A stretch of DNA of 17,963 nt from Oscillospiraceae bacterium (GTDB taxonomy: Bacteria; Bacillota; Clostridia; Oscillospirales; Ruminococcaceae): the NCBI GenBank assembly GCA_029005335.1, contig JAQXFT010000214.1, forward strand, positions 1 through 17,963, given 5' to 3'. The notes under the pieces are model-generated. The model worked only from the letters and a program-made list of their open reading frames with translations. It did no database searches and had not been told where the DNA came from. Position numbers and translations under genes: made by a program. Below are positions 1 through 8,279 of the stretch, in pieces (positions within the stretch are counted from its first letter, which is position 1; the number at the start of each line of letters is the position of its first letter).

Positions 1-25
1 CTCTGTCCCCTCCGAACCTCCCCTG

Positions 26-47
26 CAAGCCTTTTGAAAAAGGCTTG
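26..47. repeat. Perfect palindrome upstream of the HIT gene
   Basis: CAAGCCTTTT and AAAAGGCTTG form a perfect 10-bp inverted repeat around a 2-base centre. No clear T-run follows on the + strand, so it is not a textbook terminator for rightward transcription. The flanking CCCCTCC/CCTCCCC tract and the palindrome resemble an intergenic dispersed element, but only one copy is visible here, so membership of a repeat family is a guess. It could also be the terminator of a gene lying to the left. Confidence 0.45.
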
Positions 48-79
48 ACCCAAAACTTTATTTAGGAGATGTTTTATTT

Positions 80-436
80 ATGGATTGCTTATTCTGTAAA
101 ATTATAAACGGCGAAATTCCAGGCACTAAGGTTTATGAAGATGATTATGTATATTGTTTCAAGGATATTGCTCCGATAACTCCGATTCACTACCTTGTAA
201 TTCCTAAGGAGCATATTTCGGGAGCTTCTGAAATTACTGCTGAAAATTCTGCTGTAGTTGCAAAGATATTTGAAGCTATTGCAAAAATCGCAAAGGCTGA
301 GGGTATTTCTGACGGTTTCAGAGTAGTTACAAACTGCGGAGAAAATGCAGGTCAGACTGTTCACCACTTACATTTCCATTTGCTTGCAGGAGTTAAAATG
401 GGCTGGGGTGCGGACGCTGTTCAGCCGATTGAATAA
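80..436 (+). CDS. HIT family protein (histidine triad nucleotide-binding, HinT-like)
   Basis: This is a small cytosolic nucleotide-binding hydrolase of the HinT/PKCI branch, which cleaves phosphoramidate bonds such as those of adenosine 5'-monophosphoramidates. The 118 residues match the usual length. Residues 94-104 contain the signature H96-x-H98-x-H100-LL followed by AGVKMGW, typical of HinT, with H98 as the expected nucleophile. An N-terminal C3-x2-C6 pair is also typical of bacterial members. The start is supported by AGGAGA at 64-69. The phosphoribosyltransferase start follows 13 bases after the stop, and the pair opens the + strand gene string. All catalytic residues are present. The physiological substrate cannot be told from sequence. 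Confidence 0.93.
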   Translation: MDCLFCKIINGEIPGTKVYEDDYVYCFKDIAPITPIHYLVIPKEHISGASEITAENSAVVAKIFEAIAKIAKAEGISDGFRVVTNCGENAGQTVHHLHFHLLAGVKMGWGADAVQPIE

Positions 437-449
437 GGGAGTTAAAAAA

Positions 450-989
450 ATGCCTGATACATATAAAATGACGATAGCCGGACTTGAAAGGGAGCTTCCT
501 CTCTGTCCGCTTAATGATAAAATAGATATAGCTGCATTTATAATGTTTTCAGATGTGGAAATTACTGTCAAATCCGCTGAGGAACTTATTAAAAAATGCC
601 CCGAATGTGATGTTATACTTACTGCTGAATCTAAGGGAATCCCTCTTGCATACGAAATGTCAAGACAGCTTGGAATCCCCTATGTTGTAGCAAGAAAATC
701 GGTCAAGCTATATATGAAAGATGTTGTATCCGTTGAAGTAAAATCAATTACTACCGCAAACGTTCAGACGCTCTATCTTGACGGTTCAAAGGCTGATATG
801 CTTAAAAATAAAAGGGTTATGATTGTTGATGATGTAATCAGCACTGGTGAATCCCTTAAAGCTCTTGAAAAGCTTGTCGAAACGGCAGGAGGTATTATAA
901 CCGCAAAATCAGCTGTTCTTGCAGAGGGTGACGCCTCCGTAAGAGATGACATTATATTCCTTGAAAAGCTTCCGCTGTTCTTCAAATGA
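450..989 (+). CDS. Phosphoribosyltransferase family protein (Apt-like)
   Basis: A type I phosphoribosyltransferase of about 179 residues, probably transferring a PRPP ribose phosphate to or from a purine base. The PRPP-binding motif is clear near residues 126-138 (VMIVDDVISTGES), and a flexible-loop region with ARKSVK lies upstream. Size and layout resemble adenine phosphoribosyltransferase, but the base-specificity region cannot be assigned by eye, so no symbol is given. A longer open frame runs back to 345 inside the HIT gene. The ATG at 450 is preferred because GGGAG (437-441) sits just upstream and the protein then begins at the family's normal N-terminus. The stop overlaps the comEC start by four bases (ATGA), suggesting translational coupling. 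Confidence 0.85.
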   Translation: MPDTYKMTIAGLERELPLCPLNDKIDIAAFIMFSDVEITVKSAEELIKKCPECDVILTAESKGIPLAYEMSRQLGIPYVVARKSVKLYMKDVVSVEVKSITTANVQTLYLDGSKADMLKNKRVMIVDDVISTGESLKALEKLVETAGGIITAKSAVLAEGDASVRDDIIFLEKLPLFFK

Positions 990-2965
990 AGCGTAAATTA
1001 ATTTATATATCTGTTTCCTATATTCTCGGACTGCTTATGGCTTCAGTATCTGTATCACCTGTAAAATATGCATTACCGCTGATTCTGTCTGCATTTCTGG
1101 TATTCTTTTCATTGTGCAAAGCACTTGACAAAAATCTGAAGGAAATAATTTTGATGATTCTCCCCTTTTTTATTGCTTTCGGTGTCTACAGATTTTATAA
1201 CTTCTATGTGTATGAAACGCTTCTGAAATGTGAACAGGGATATTTTTCGGGTGAAATTATAGATATTACAGATTACGCAAATGACAATTCCAGATACATT
1301 CTCGACGGCACTATAAATAATATCATAGATGCAGAAATTATCTGCTATGATACTTCCTATAACTGCAAAATCGGTGATACAATGTCCTTTGACTGCGATT
1401 TTAATCCCCTTGAATCTGACTATCTTTTTGATAGTCAGAGCTACTACAAGCCTGAAAATATTTATCTGTCTGCCGATAATATTACAAATCCTGAAATATC
1501 TTCAAATCACAATGCTTTAATAAGAAATATTCTATATGATTACCGTGAAAAAATGATTTTGAAATTCCGTCTGAATATGGATAAGGATACAATTGCATTT
1601 CTTTCCGCAATGGTCTTCGGAGATAAATCTGATATGACGGATTCTGCGAAAACTATGCTTTACCGTTCCGGAACAGGTCATATTATGGCTATATCAGGAA
1701 TACACGTTGCAATCTGTGCCGGATTCGTCATGCTGATACTTAAAAAACTGCGTTTAAATAAAATTATCTCATTCGGAATACTTTGCACTCTGCTTTCAGT
1801 TATGATAATTATAACGGAATCCCCCATGTCAGTTGTAAGAGCTTCAATAATGCTCGCAATTTTTTATGGTTCGGAATTTTTCAGACGTGAAAATGATACT
1901 TTCAATTCGCTTGCAACAGCGGTGCTTATTATATGTATTTCAAATCCTTTTGTAATTCATAATCAGGGATTTCTGCTTTCTGTAAGTGGTACATACGGTA
2001 TCGGCGTGCTTGCTCCGTATATGACAAAAAATACAGATTCCAGAATTGCGAGGGATTTTTTAAGTATGTTCTATGTCTCAGTATGCGTTATTCCTCTGAG
2101 CATTATGTATTTCGATGACGTTTCAATAATATCGCCTCTAACGAATATTATCCTGATTCCTCCTTGCAGTATATCCCTTTTAATTGGTCTTGTTTTTGTA
2201 ATGTCAGGCGGACTTCTGAATCTTTTATTCATAGCTGATTATCTTATAAAATTCATAATGTTTCTGACAGAACTTATCAGCAAAAATTCGTGGATATATA
2301 TCAGCGGAGATTCAAAAACAGTATTTTTTGTAGTCATATCTCTTTTTATCACCGGAATATCTGTATACTTTATATTCAGAAACCGTAAGCTAATTAACAT
2401 TATTATAGCCTGCGGTATTGTTTTTATGTGCGGATATAAATATGCTGAATATGCAGAAAATAAGGATACGCTTACTTTAACGCTTCTCGGGAAAAATCAG
2501 AATGTCTCCGCTGTAATAAACTGCAACGGCAATACAGATATAATAGATTTGTCAGGTCATTATCAATCTCCTGAATATGTTAAAAAATATCTGTCTCAGA
2601 ATCATATATGCAGTGTAAACAATCTTCTGCTTACAAAAAACCGTGAAGCTTTATCAGCTTCCTACCAGTCGGCACTGGAATTTACTGATGTAAAAAATAT
2701 ATATAAATGCTCCGGAGACGAAATCCGGATAAAATACAACGACTATACATTCAGCTATAATAATGGTATTCTGACTTTGATTTCTGACGGATATTCCGTA
2801 TGCGTTTCTCCCTACATATACAGCGGAACGGCAGATGTCTTTATTTTCTACGGAAAAGCAAAAAACAATTCCAGCCTGCCGGAAAAGTTTATAGCATACA
2901 ATAAAAGCTGCAATAACTTCTGTATAAGCTTTCCGGAAAATTCTCTCAGGATAAGGAGGCTTTAA
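986..2965 (+). CDS. comEC: ComEC/Rec2 family DNA uptake channel protein with a degenerate metallo-beta-lactamase-like domain
   Basis: A 659-residue polytopic membrane protein of the ComEC/Rec2 family, which forms the channel for single-stranded DNA entry in natural transformation. It has N-terminal helices, a soluble DUF4131/OB-like segment (about 80-170), and the Competence domain. That domain is marked by HIMAISGIHV (232-241) and is followed by many helices up to about 495. The C-terminal part (from about 499) has the fold order of the ComEC metallo-beta-lactamase domain. Where the metal motif T-H-x-D-x-D-H is expected, it reads T550-K-N-R-E-A-L, so the metal ligands are gone. Neighbour holA matches the comEC-holA linkage of Firmicutes. 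Type IV pilus and ComEA partners are not in the window. Identification as ComEC is firm; functional DNA uptake is unproven. Confidence 0.92.
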   Translation: MKRKLIYISVSYILGLLMASVSVSPVKYALPLILSAFLVFFSLCKALDKNLKEIILMILPFFIAFGVYRFYNFYVYETLLKCEQGYFSGEIIDITDYANDNSRYILDGTINNIIDAEIICYDTSYNCKIGDTMSFDCDFNPLESDYLFDSQSYYKPENIYLSADNITNPEISSNHNALIRNILYDYREKMILKFRLNMDKDTIAFLSAMVFGDKSDMTDSAKTMLYRSGTGHIMAISGIHVAICAGFVMLILKKLRLNKIISFGILCTLLSVMIIITESPMSVVRASIMLAIFYGSEFFRRENDTFNSLATAVLIICISNPFVIHNQGFLLSVSGTYGIGVLAPYMTKNTDSRIARDFLSMFYVSVCVIPLSIMYFDDVSIISPLTNIILIPPCSISLLIGLVFVMSGGLLNLLFIADYLIKFIMFLTELISKNSWIYISGDSKTVFFVVISLFITGISVYFIFRNRKLINIIIACGIVFMCGYKYAEYAENKDTLTLTLLGKNQNVSAVINCNGNTDIIDLSGHYQSPEYVKKYLSQNHICSVNNLLLTKNREALSASYQSALEFTDVKNIYKCSGDEIRIKYNDYTFSYNNGILTLISDGYSVCVSPYIYSGTADVFIFYGKAKNNSSLPEKFIAYNKSCNNFCISFPENSLRIRRL

Positions 2966-2966
2966 A

Positions 2967-4007
2967 ATGCCTGAAATCAATGCAAAAAAAATTTTTTCAC
3001 AGCTTAAAAATAACCAGATTTATAATCTTTATTACATTTATGGTCAGAATATAGTCGCCGTTGAGGGAACTGTAAGGGCTATAATCAAAAAGACTGTCGG
3101 AGAATATAAAGACTTCGCACTGACGAAAATTGACGGCAAATCCTTAAATATCACGGAGTTTTCCGACCTTGTTCAGATGCTTCCCATGATGTCGGAATAT
3201 AACTGCATACTCATCAATGATTACAATGCTGATGAACAGCGTGACAATACAAATAAATCTCTTGCCGAGCTTCTTAAAAACATTCCTCCTCAGACTGTTA
3301 TAATATTCAGCATTACTGCAACTGATATAAAAAAAGGAAAAAAATCAGTATCGCCCAAAAACAAAAAAATTACTGACTGTGCCAACAAATACGGAATCCT
3401 CTGTGAATGTGCAGTACCCTCAAAATCAGAGCTTTCAAAATATATCATCTCCTCAGTGCAGAAAAACAACTGCTCCATTTCACCGAAATGTGCCATTGAG
3501 CTTGCCGAATACTGTCTCGGCGATACACTGACTATAAACAACGAAATACAAAAGCTCTGCTCATATATCAGCAACGGTGAAATCACATCGGATACAATAA
3601 AGCTTTTAGTATACCGACAGAGCGATACTGATATATACAAGCTTGCAAACGCTGTATGCCGTTCAGATAAAAAATCCGCTTTTGAGGCTCTTGATGAACT
3701 TCTTGCTCAGAAAACAGAAAGAGTAAAGATACTGTTTGCAATTTCAAGCTCATTCATGGATATGTACAGAGCTAAATCAGCTCTCTCTCAGGGATTGACA
3801 ATATCTCAGACTGCTAAGGATTTTTCATACCAATGGGAATTTGTCCTGAGAAACGCTTTCAGGGATTGTCAGGGAACATCATTGAAAAGACTGAGAAAAT
3901 GCCTTGTGATACTCCGTGACACTTCACTTGCTCTTAATTCCTCTGCCGGAAATGAACGTGTTGTGATGGAAGAGGCTATCACAAAAATGCTTACCCTGCC
4001 TGACTGA
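2967..4007 (+). CDS. holA: DNA polymerase III, delta subunit
   Basis: The delta subunit of the clamp loader, which opens the beta sliding clamp and loads it onto primed DNA. Length (346 residues) is normal for the Firmicutes HolA/YqeN family. The N-terminus (LYYIYGQNIVAVEGTVRAI) matches the delta start where the protein begins a degenerate AAA+ domain without a Walker A site. The central helical lid and the C-terminal collar domain (about 215-346) follow in order. The gene starts one base after comEC ends and has AAGGAGG at 2953-2959. The comEC-holA order is conserved in Bacillus, where rpsT follows; here rnmV follows instead. Recognised by pattern, without an alignment. Confidence 0.9.
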   Translation: MPEINAKKIFSQLKNNQIYNLYYIYGQNIVAVEGTVRAIIKKTVGEYKDFALTKIDGKSLNITEFSDLVQMLPMMSEYNCILINDYNADEQRDNTNKSLAELLKNIPPQTVIIFSITATDIKKGKKSVSPKNKKITDCANKYGILCECAVPSKSELSKYIISSVQKNNCSISPKCAIELAEYCLGDTLTINNEIQKLCSYISNGEITSDTIKLLVYRQSDTDIYKLANAVCRSDKKSAFEALDELLAQKTERVKILFAISSSFMDMYRAKSALSQGLTISQTAKDFSYQWEFVLRNAFRDCQGTSLKRLRKCLVILRDTSLALNSSAGNERVVMEEAITKMLTLPD

Positions 4008-4019
4008 GGTGATTAATAT

Positions 4020-4601
4020 ATGATAAAAATAAAAGAAGCTGTAATAGTTGAGGGAAAATATGATAAAATAAAGCTCTCATCTATTATTGATACGGTTATC
4101 ATAACTACAGAGGGATTCAGAATTTTCAAAAATCCGGAAAAGCTTTCGCTTATAAGATACTATGCCCAGAAAACCGGTGTAATAATTCTGACTGATTCCG
4201 ACAGTGCCGGATTTAAAATACGTGGATTCCTTAAAGGTGCAATAGGTAAAGGCAAAATTACAAATGTCTATATCCCCGATATTTTCGGAAAGGAAAAACG
4301 TAAGGAAAATTTTTCCGCCGAGGGTAAGCTCGGAGTCGAAGGCATTCCGGCTGACATTATAAGAGATGCTTTCAGAAAAGCCGGAATTTCTTCATCAAAT
4401 CAGGATAAAAAACATGATATAACAAATGCCGTTATGTTTGAAACCGGACTTTCCGGAAATCCTGACAGCAAATCACTGCGACTGAAGCTTCAGAAATTTC
4501 TACGGCTTCCGGAGCTTATGTCCTCATCATCTCTCATGGAAGTCCTTAACACTATGTATACCGCCGATGAGCTTAAAGAATTAGTCCGGAAACTGAGGTG
4601 A
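4020..4601 (+). CDS. rnmV: Ribonuclease M5 (5S rRNA maturase)
   Basis: Toprim-domain endonuclease that trims the ends of precursor 5S rRNA on the ribosome in low-GC Gram-positives. The N-terminus VIVEGKYDK puts the catalytic Toprim Glu at E11. The acidic DxD motif is T-D59-S-D61-SAG, followed by an RNase M5-type stretch (VYIPDIFGKEKRK at about 83-95) and a conserved GVEG segment near 105-108. Length of 193 residues fits the family. SD sequence GAGGTGA (4006-4012) overlaps the end of holA, so the two are probably co-transcribed. All residues expected for activity are visible. Confidence 0.93.
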   Translation: MIKIKEAVIVEGKYDKIKLSSIIDTVIITTEGFRIFKNPEKLSLIRYYAQKTGVIILTDSDSAGFKIRGFLKGAIGKGKITNVYIPDIFGKEKRKENFSAEGKLGVEGIPADIIRDAFRKAGISSSNQDKKHDITNAVMFETGLSGNPDSKSLRLKLQKFLRLPELMSSSSLMEVLNTMYTADELKELVRKLR

Positions 4602-4605
4602 TGCA

Positions 4606-5940
4606 ATGGAATTTACTTCTGTATTTTTTATAATATTCTTCCTCCCTGTATCAGTCATAATATATTATCTTACTCCTGCCAGATACAAGCCTGCTGTTCT
4701 GCTTGCAATCAGCTCAGCTTACTGTGCGATGATTAGTGTATATCTTTTGGTTCTTGTTTATATTCTTATAGTCCTGAATTATTTCCTTGCCATGAATATA
4801 AACAAAAAATCCGGACGGCTTATATATTTTCTTTCACTTTCAATGAATACTGTCCTGCTTACTGCTCTTAAAACAAAGCCCGTCCTATCCTTAGTAATGC
4901 CTGTTTATTCTCAGAATGTCTTTCTTCCGGTCTGTATATCCTTCTTTATGCTTGAATTTATAGGATATATTACTGATATATACAGACGAAAAGGGATTCC
5001 GGAAAAAAATTTTCTTAACTTTGCTCTCTATATACTCTTTTTTCCGAGATTCATAATGGGGGCTGTTGTTCCGTATCAGGATTTCTATGTGTTTATGAAA
5101 CATTCAAGAATAAATCTCTCCATACTCGGAAGAGGTCTTATAATGTTCATAAAGGGACTTGCAAAAAATGTCATAATCGGAAATAGTCTTTATCCGCTGT
5201 GGGAAACCGTAAAAAACATTCAGCCTGAAAAGCTTTCCGCACTTTCAGCACTTCTCGGAATATCCGCATTTACATTCAGCTTTTATTTCTGCCTTTCAGG
5301 AATACTTGATATGTCTGCCGGAATATCCTGCTGTTTCGGATATAAGATTCCTCCTGACTTTGACCACCCTTTCTTTACCTCCGGATTATCAGATTTTCTC
5401 TCCAGATGGCATATCAATACTGTAAAATGGTTCAGAGAGTATATTTTTATGCCTCTGGAAAAAATTTCATTTACTCTTGCATCGGTTATTATGTGGGTTC
5501 TCGTCGGCTTGTGGTATGAGATTTCATGGAATAAGCTTATATGGGGACTTATAACAGGACTTGCAGTCTCCGCTGAAAAATTCACAGGGCGAAAAAATGT
5601 AATATATACCTTTATTGTATCTATGCTGGGTTGGATTTTCTTCTCCTGTTCATCTACAGAAGCTTCTGTTATGCTTATAAAATCTCTTTTCGGTATGAAT
5701 CATGGATTTGCGGATTCGCTTTCTTTCTATTTTCTCAAATCATATATAGTAATTCTGCTTATTGCAATATATACCTCAACTGACCTTTTCAAAAATCTGA
5801 CTGAAAAAATAAAGGATAATCATTATCTTTCTGTACCGTTCGGAATAGCTATGCCGTTTATTGATATGATTCTGCTTGTTATCAGTATTGCAATAATAAC
5901 ATCAGACGGAAGTCATTCGCTTTCCTCAATGTTCGGATAA
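4606..5940 (+). CDS. MBOAT (AlgI-like) membrane-bound O-acyltransferase homologue lacking the catalytic His
   Basis: A 444-residue polytopic membrane protein of the MBOAT family, related to AlgI/DltB, which pass acyl groups across the membrane to a cell-surface polymer. The clearest hallmark is SRWHINTVKWFREYIFMPL, with H269, matching the conserved RWHI..WFRDY(V)IPL block. In the next block, normally GLWHGASWNF.LWG, the sequence is GLWYEISWNKLIWG. The histidine taken as catalytic is therefore Tyr304. The family's GG-rich loop between the two blocks also looks shortened. SD GAGGTGA overlaps the rnmV stop. The next gene is a DHHW protein, the usual periplasmic/extracellular partner. The reading frame is intact, so this looks like a divergent or non-catalytic MBOAT rather than a broken gene. 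Confidence 0.85.
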   Translation: MEFTSVFFIIFFLPVSVIIYYLTPARYKPAVLLAISSAYCAMISVYLLVLVYILIVLNYFLAMNINKKSGRLIYFLSLSMNTVLLTALKTKPVLSLVMPVYSQNVFLPVCISFFMLEFIGYITDIYRRKGIPEKNFLNFALYILFFPRFIMGAVVPYQDFYVFMKHSRINLSILGRGLIMFIKGLAKNVIIGNSLYPLWETVKNIQPEKLSALSALLGISAFTFSFYFCLSGILDMSAGISCCFGYKIPPDFDHPFFTSGLSDFLSRWHINTVKWFREYIFMPLEKISFTLASVIMWVLVGLWYEISWNKLIWGLITGLAVSAEKFTGRKNVIYTFIVSMLGWIFFSCSSTEASVMLIKSLFGMNHGFADSLSFYFLKSYIVILLIAIYTSTDLFKNLTEKIKDNHYLSVPFGIAMPFIDMILLVISIAIITSDGSHSLSSMFG

Positions 5941-5954
5941 GGAGTTTACACAAT

Positions 5955-7079
5955 ATGAAAGAATTCAGAAAAAAGGCTTCTGCTATACTTGTTATGATTT
6001 TCCTTGTTTTTATAATGCTGTATACGCTCTTCCGTGAAAAAGGGGAAATATCATTTCAGGAAAACCGTAAGCTTGCCCAGCTTCCGGATTTAAGCATATC
6101 TGAATTTTTATCAGGAAAATCTTCAGTGAAGCTTATGAATTTCTTCTCCGACCAGATTGCCGGAAGAAGCAGATTTATAAAAATATATGCCGATATATCC
6201 TCAGGAAATGGTGAAAGTAAAATAAACGGCGTTTTTGCAAATGAAAATATGCTTCTCAACGGAAATATAAATCTATCCGGTATAAGCGATTCCGTAGTAA
6301 ACAGAGTAAATAACTTTGCTGAAAAATACAGCTCCTCATTTTATTTTATAGCCGTACCCTCATCAGACGGAATTTACAGCAACCTTTTACCCGAATATAT
6401 CCCCGATGACTTCCAGTCAGAACAGATTCAGAATTTCTATGACAGGCTCAGTCCCGGTATACGGAAAATAAATGCATTCAATATACTGAAGAATTTCAGC
6501 GACGAATATATATACTACCGGACTGATACAAAATGGACGGCTTATGGTGCATACTGTGTATACCGCACTGCAATACAGAAGCTCGGATTTATTCCGGTTG
6601 CCTATGACAAATTCACAATAGAACATGTAACTTCCGGCTTCAGAGGAAATCTTTACAATATAAGCCAGTGCGACATTGCAAAAAACGATTTTATTGACAT
6701 ATACTACAGCGACAGCATAAATATTCAGAGCATTACAGCCTATGACGAAAATCTTAATCAATCCTCACGCAGTCTTTACGATAAATCATTTTTAAATTCA
6801 AGATATATGTATAATATATATCTGGGCGAAGATGCTCCGGCTTTGAAAATAAAAACATCTGTAAACAACAATAAAAAGCTTATGGTTATAAAGGATAGCT
6901 GTGCTGACTGCTTTATTCCCTTTCTCACTCAGCATTACAGCGAAATAACTGTTATATCTGCCGATTACTCCGGTTTCAGCTTTACAGATTATTTCAATGT
7001 AAACAGCTATGAACAGATATTATTCGTGTGCAGTGCCGAAAATCTGACAAATCCCGATATGCTCGATATTCTGGATTGA
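5955..7079 (+). CDS. DHHW family protein (AlgX/AlgJ-like, SGNH-type) with altered DxHW motif
   Basis: A 374-residue surface protein anchored by one N-terminal helix (about 8-26), with a large extracellular domain. Homologues (DHHW proteins, AlgX/AlgJ) are SGNH-like O-acetyltransferases or esterases working beside an MBOAT exporter. Family landmarks are the N-terminal FQENRKLAQLPDL and FFSDQIAGRSRFI segments, YYRTDTKWTAYGAY (about 187-200), and VIKDSCADCFIPFL (about 311-324) with the nucleophile-type Ser315. The normal D-x-H-W is D191-T-K193-W, so the catalytic His is Lys while Asp and Ser remain. SD AAGGAG (5939-5944) overlaps the MBOAT stop region, so the two are co-transcribed. A substrate cannot be assigned. 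Confidence 0.85.
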   Translation: MKEFRKKASAILVMIFLVFIMLYTLFREKGEISFQENRKLAQLPDLSISEFLSGKSSVKLMNFFSDQIAGRSRFIKIYADISSGNGESKINGVFANENMLLNGNINLSGISDSVVNRVNNFAEKYSSSFYFIAVPSSDGIYSNLLPEYIPDDFQSEQIQNFYDRLSPGIRKINAFNILKNFSDEYIYYRTDTKWTAYGAYCVYRTAIQKLGFIPVAYDKFTIEHVTSGFRGNLYNISQCDIAKNDFIDIYYSDSINIQSITAYDENLNQSSRSLYDKSFLNSRYMYNIYLGEDAPALKIKTSVNNNKKLMVIKDSCADCFIPFLTQHYSEITVISADYSGFSFTDYFNVNSYEQILFVCSAENLTNPDMLDILD

Positions 7080-7099
7080 TGAAAATTTTTCCTCAGACG

Positions 7100-7128
7100 T
7101 TGACTTTTTATAAGAATTATATTAAAAT
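7100..7128 (+). promoter_or_regulatory. Sigma-A type promoter for the carboxypeptidase operon
   Basis: TTGACT (7100-7105) and TAAAAT (7123-7128) are separated by 17 bases. Each hexamer differs from consensus at one base. It lies between the DHHW stop and the carboxypeptidase start, in the right orientation, implying that the two peptidase genes form their own unit. Confidence 0.6.
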
Positions 7129-7184
7129 ATATATGGTCAGCTTGATTTGTAAGCCTTATGCGAAAGGACTGTACTTTTTTTAAA

Positions 7185-8264
7185 ATGAGCAAAAATAAAA
7201 AAACAAAAGGCAGATTCAACTCCCGTAACGTATTAATTTTCTTTATATGCCTTGTTGTTGTAATATTGATTCTTTTCTTCTCGTTAAATAAAACTGTTCC
7301 GGCAGATAACAGTATACTCATTAAAAAAACTTCTCAGGCAACTTCTGTTACTACATCTCCGGCAACTACTGAAACTACTGTTACTACAACTACTACTGTA
7401 ACAACTACTGAACCTCCTGTTCCGGATATCAAGGTAAAATATCCCTCAGTGTCGCCAAAAGCTGTACAGTTTGATGAAAATATCACTTCCTCCTATGGAA
7501 TACTTATTGACAATAAATCAAATGAAATCGTTGCATACAAAGACTATGAAACAAAAATATATCCGGCTTCCCTTACTAAAATTATGACACTTATCGTAGC
7601 TGTAGAAAATACAAAGGATTTCAGCGATACCCAACTCATAACCGCTGATATGATTGACCCTATGATTGAACAGGACGCCACAAGAGCCGGTTTTGCAGCA
7701 GGCGAAACTCCTACTATCACTGATTTGCTCTATGGTCTTATTCTTCCGTCCGGTGCTGATGCGAGTATAGCTCTTGCTCAGTATGTCGCCGGCTCTGAAG
7801 AGGCTTTCGTCAATATGATGAATCAGAAATGCCTCGAACTCGGTCTTAAATCCACACACTTTACTAATTGTATCGGTCTGCATGATACAAATCACTACAG
7901 CACAGTGCAGGATATAGCCCTGATACTTCAATATGCTATGAAAAATGATATATGCCGTGAAATACTTACGACCTATGAATATAATATCGCTCCCACTGAA
8001 TACAATCCGGAGGGAATTTACCTTGAAAGTACCATGTTTCAGCGTATGTCAGGAGACGAAATGCCCGGCGTTTCAATACTCGGAGGAAAAACAGGATATA
8101 CTGATGAAGCCGGTCAGTGCCTCGCAAGCTTCGCTGAAATAAACGGAAAGGAATATATAATGGTCATGGCAGACAATCCCTCAAAATGGTATGTCGTATA
8201 TGATACACTCAGTGCATACAGCATTTATGCCTATGGCGGTGAAGCCTATATTCCTCCGCAGTAA
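7185..8264 (+). CDS. D-alanyl-D-alanine carboxypeptidase, DacF/PBP5 family (S11)
   Basis: Membrane-anchored serine peptidase that trims the terminal D-Ala of peptidoglycan stem peptides outside the cell. With the start at 7185 (359 residues; MSKNKKTKGRF), it has a basic N-terminus, one helix (about 16-35), then a Thr-rich linker (about 45-80) typical of ruminococcal surface proteins. The penicillin-binding domain shows S129-L-T-K132, the PSG-A191-DAS segment in the SxN position, and K302-T-G. In the second motif Ala replaces the usual Asn. An in-frame ATG at 7158 adds nine residues but has no SD. 7185 has AAAGGA at 7163-7168, a rather long distance, so the start is uncertain. The next gene is a VanY-like protein. 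Confidence 0.9.
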   Translation: MSKNKKTKGRFNSRNVLIFFICLVVVILILFFSLNKTVPADNSILIKKTSQATSVTTSPATTETTVTTTTTVTTTEPPVPDIKVKYPSVSPKAVQFDENITSSYGILIDNKSNEIVAYKDYETKIYPASLTKIMTLIVAVENTKDFSDTQLITADMIDPMIEQDATRAGFAAGETPTITDLLYGLILPSGADASIALAQYVAGSEEAFVNMMNQKCLELGLKSTHFTNCIGLHDTNHYSTVQDIALILQYAMKNDICREILTTYEYNIAPTEYNPEGIYLESTMFQRMSGDEMPGVSILGGKTGYTDEAGQCLASFAEINGKEYIMVMADNPSKWYVVYDTLSAYSIYAYGGEAYIPPQ

Positions 8265-8279
8265 CAAGGAGAATCCATT

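Noticed and set aside
345..449. N-terminal extension of the phosphoribosyltransferase frame into the HIT gene
   Set aside because: It overlaps HIT coding sequence in another frame, has no SD, and the ATG at 450 with GGGAG gives the normal family N-terminus.
7345..7425. Repeated ACT/ACA triplets, considered as a CRISPR or microsatellite element
   Set aside because: They encode the Thr-rich linker of the carboxypeptidase in frame; there is no spacer-repeat structure.
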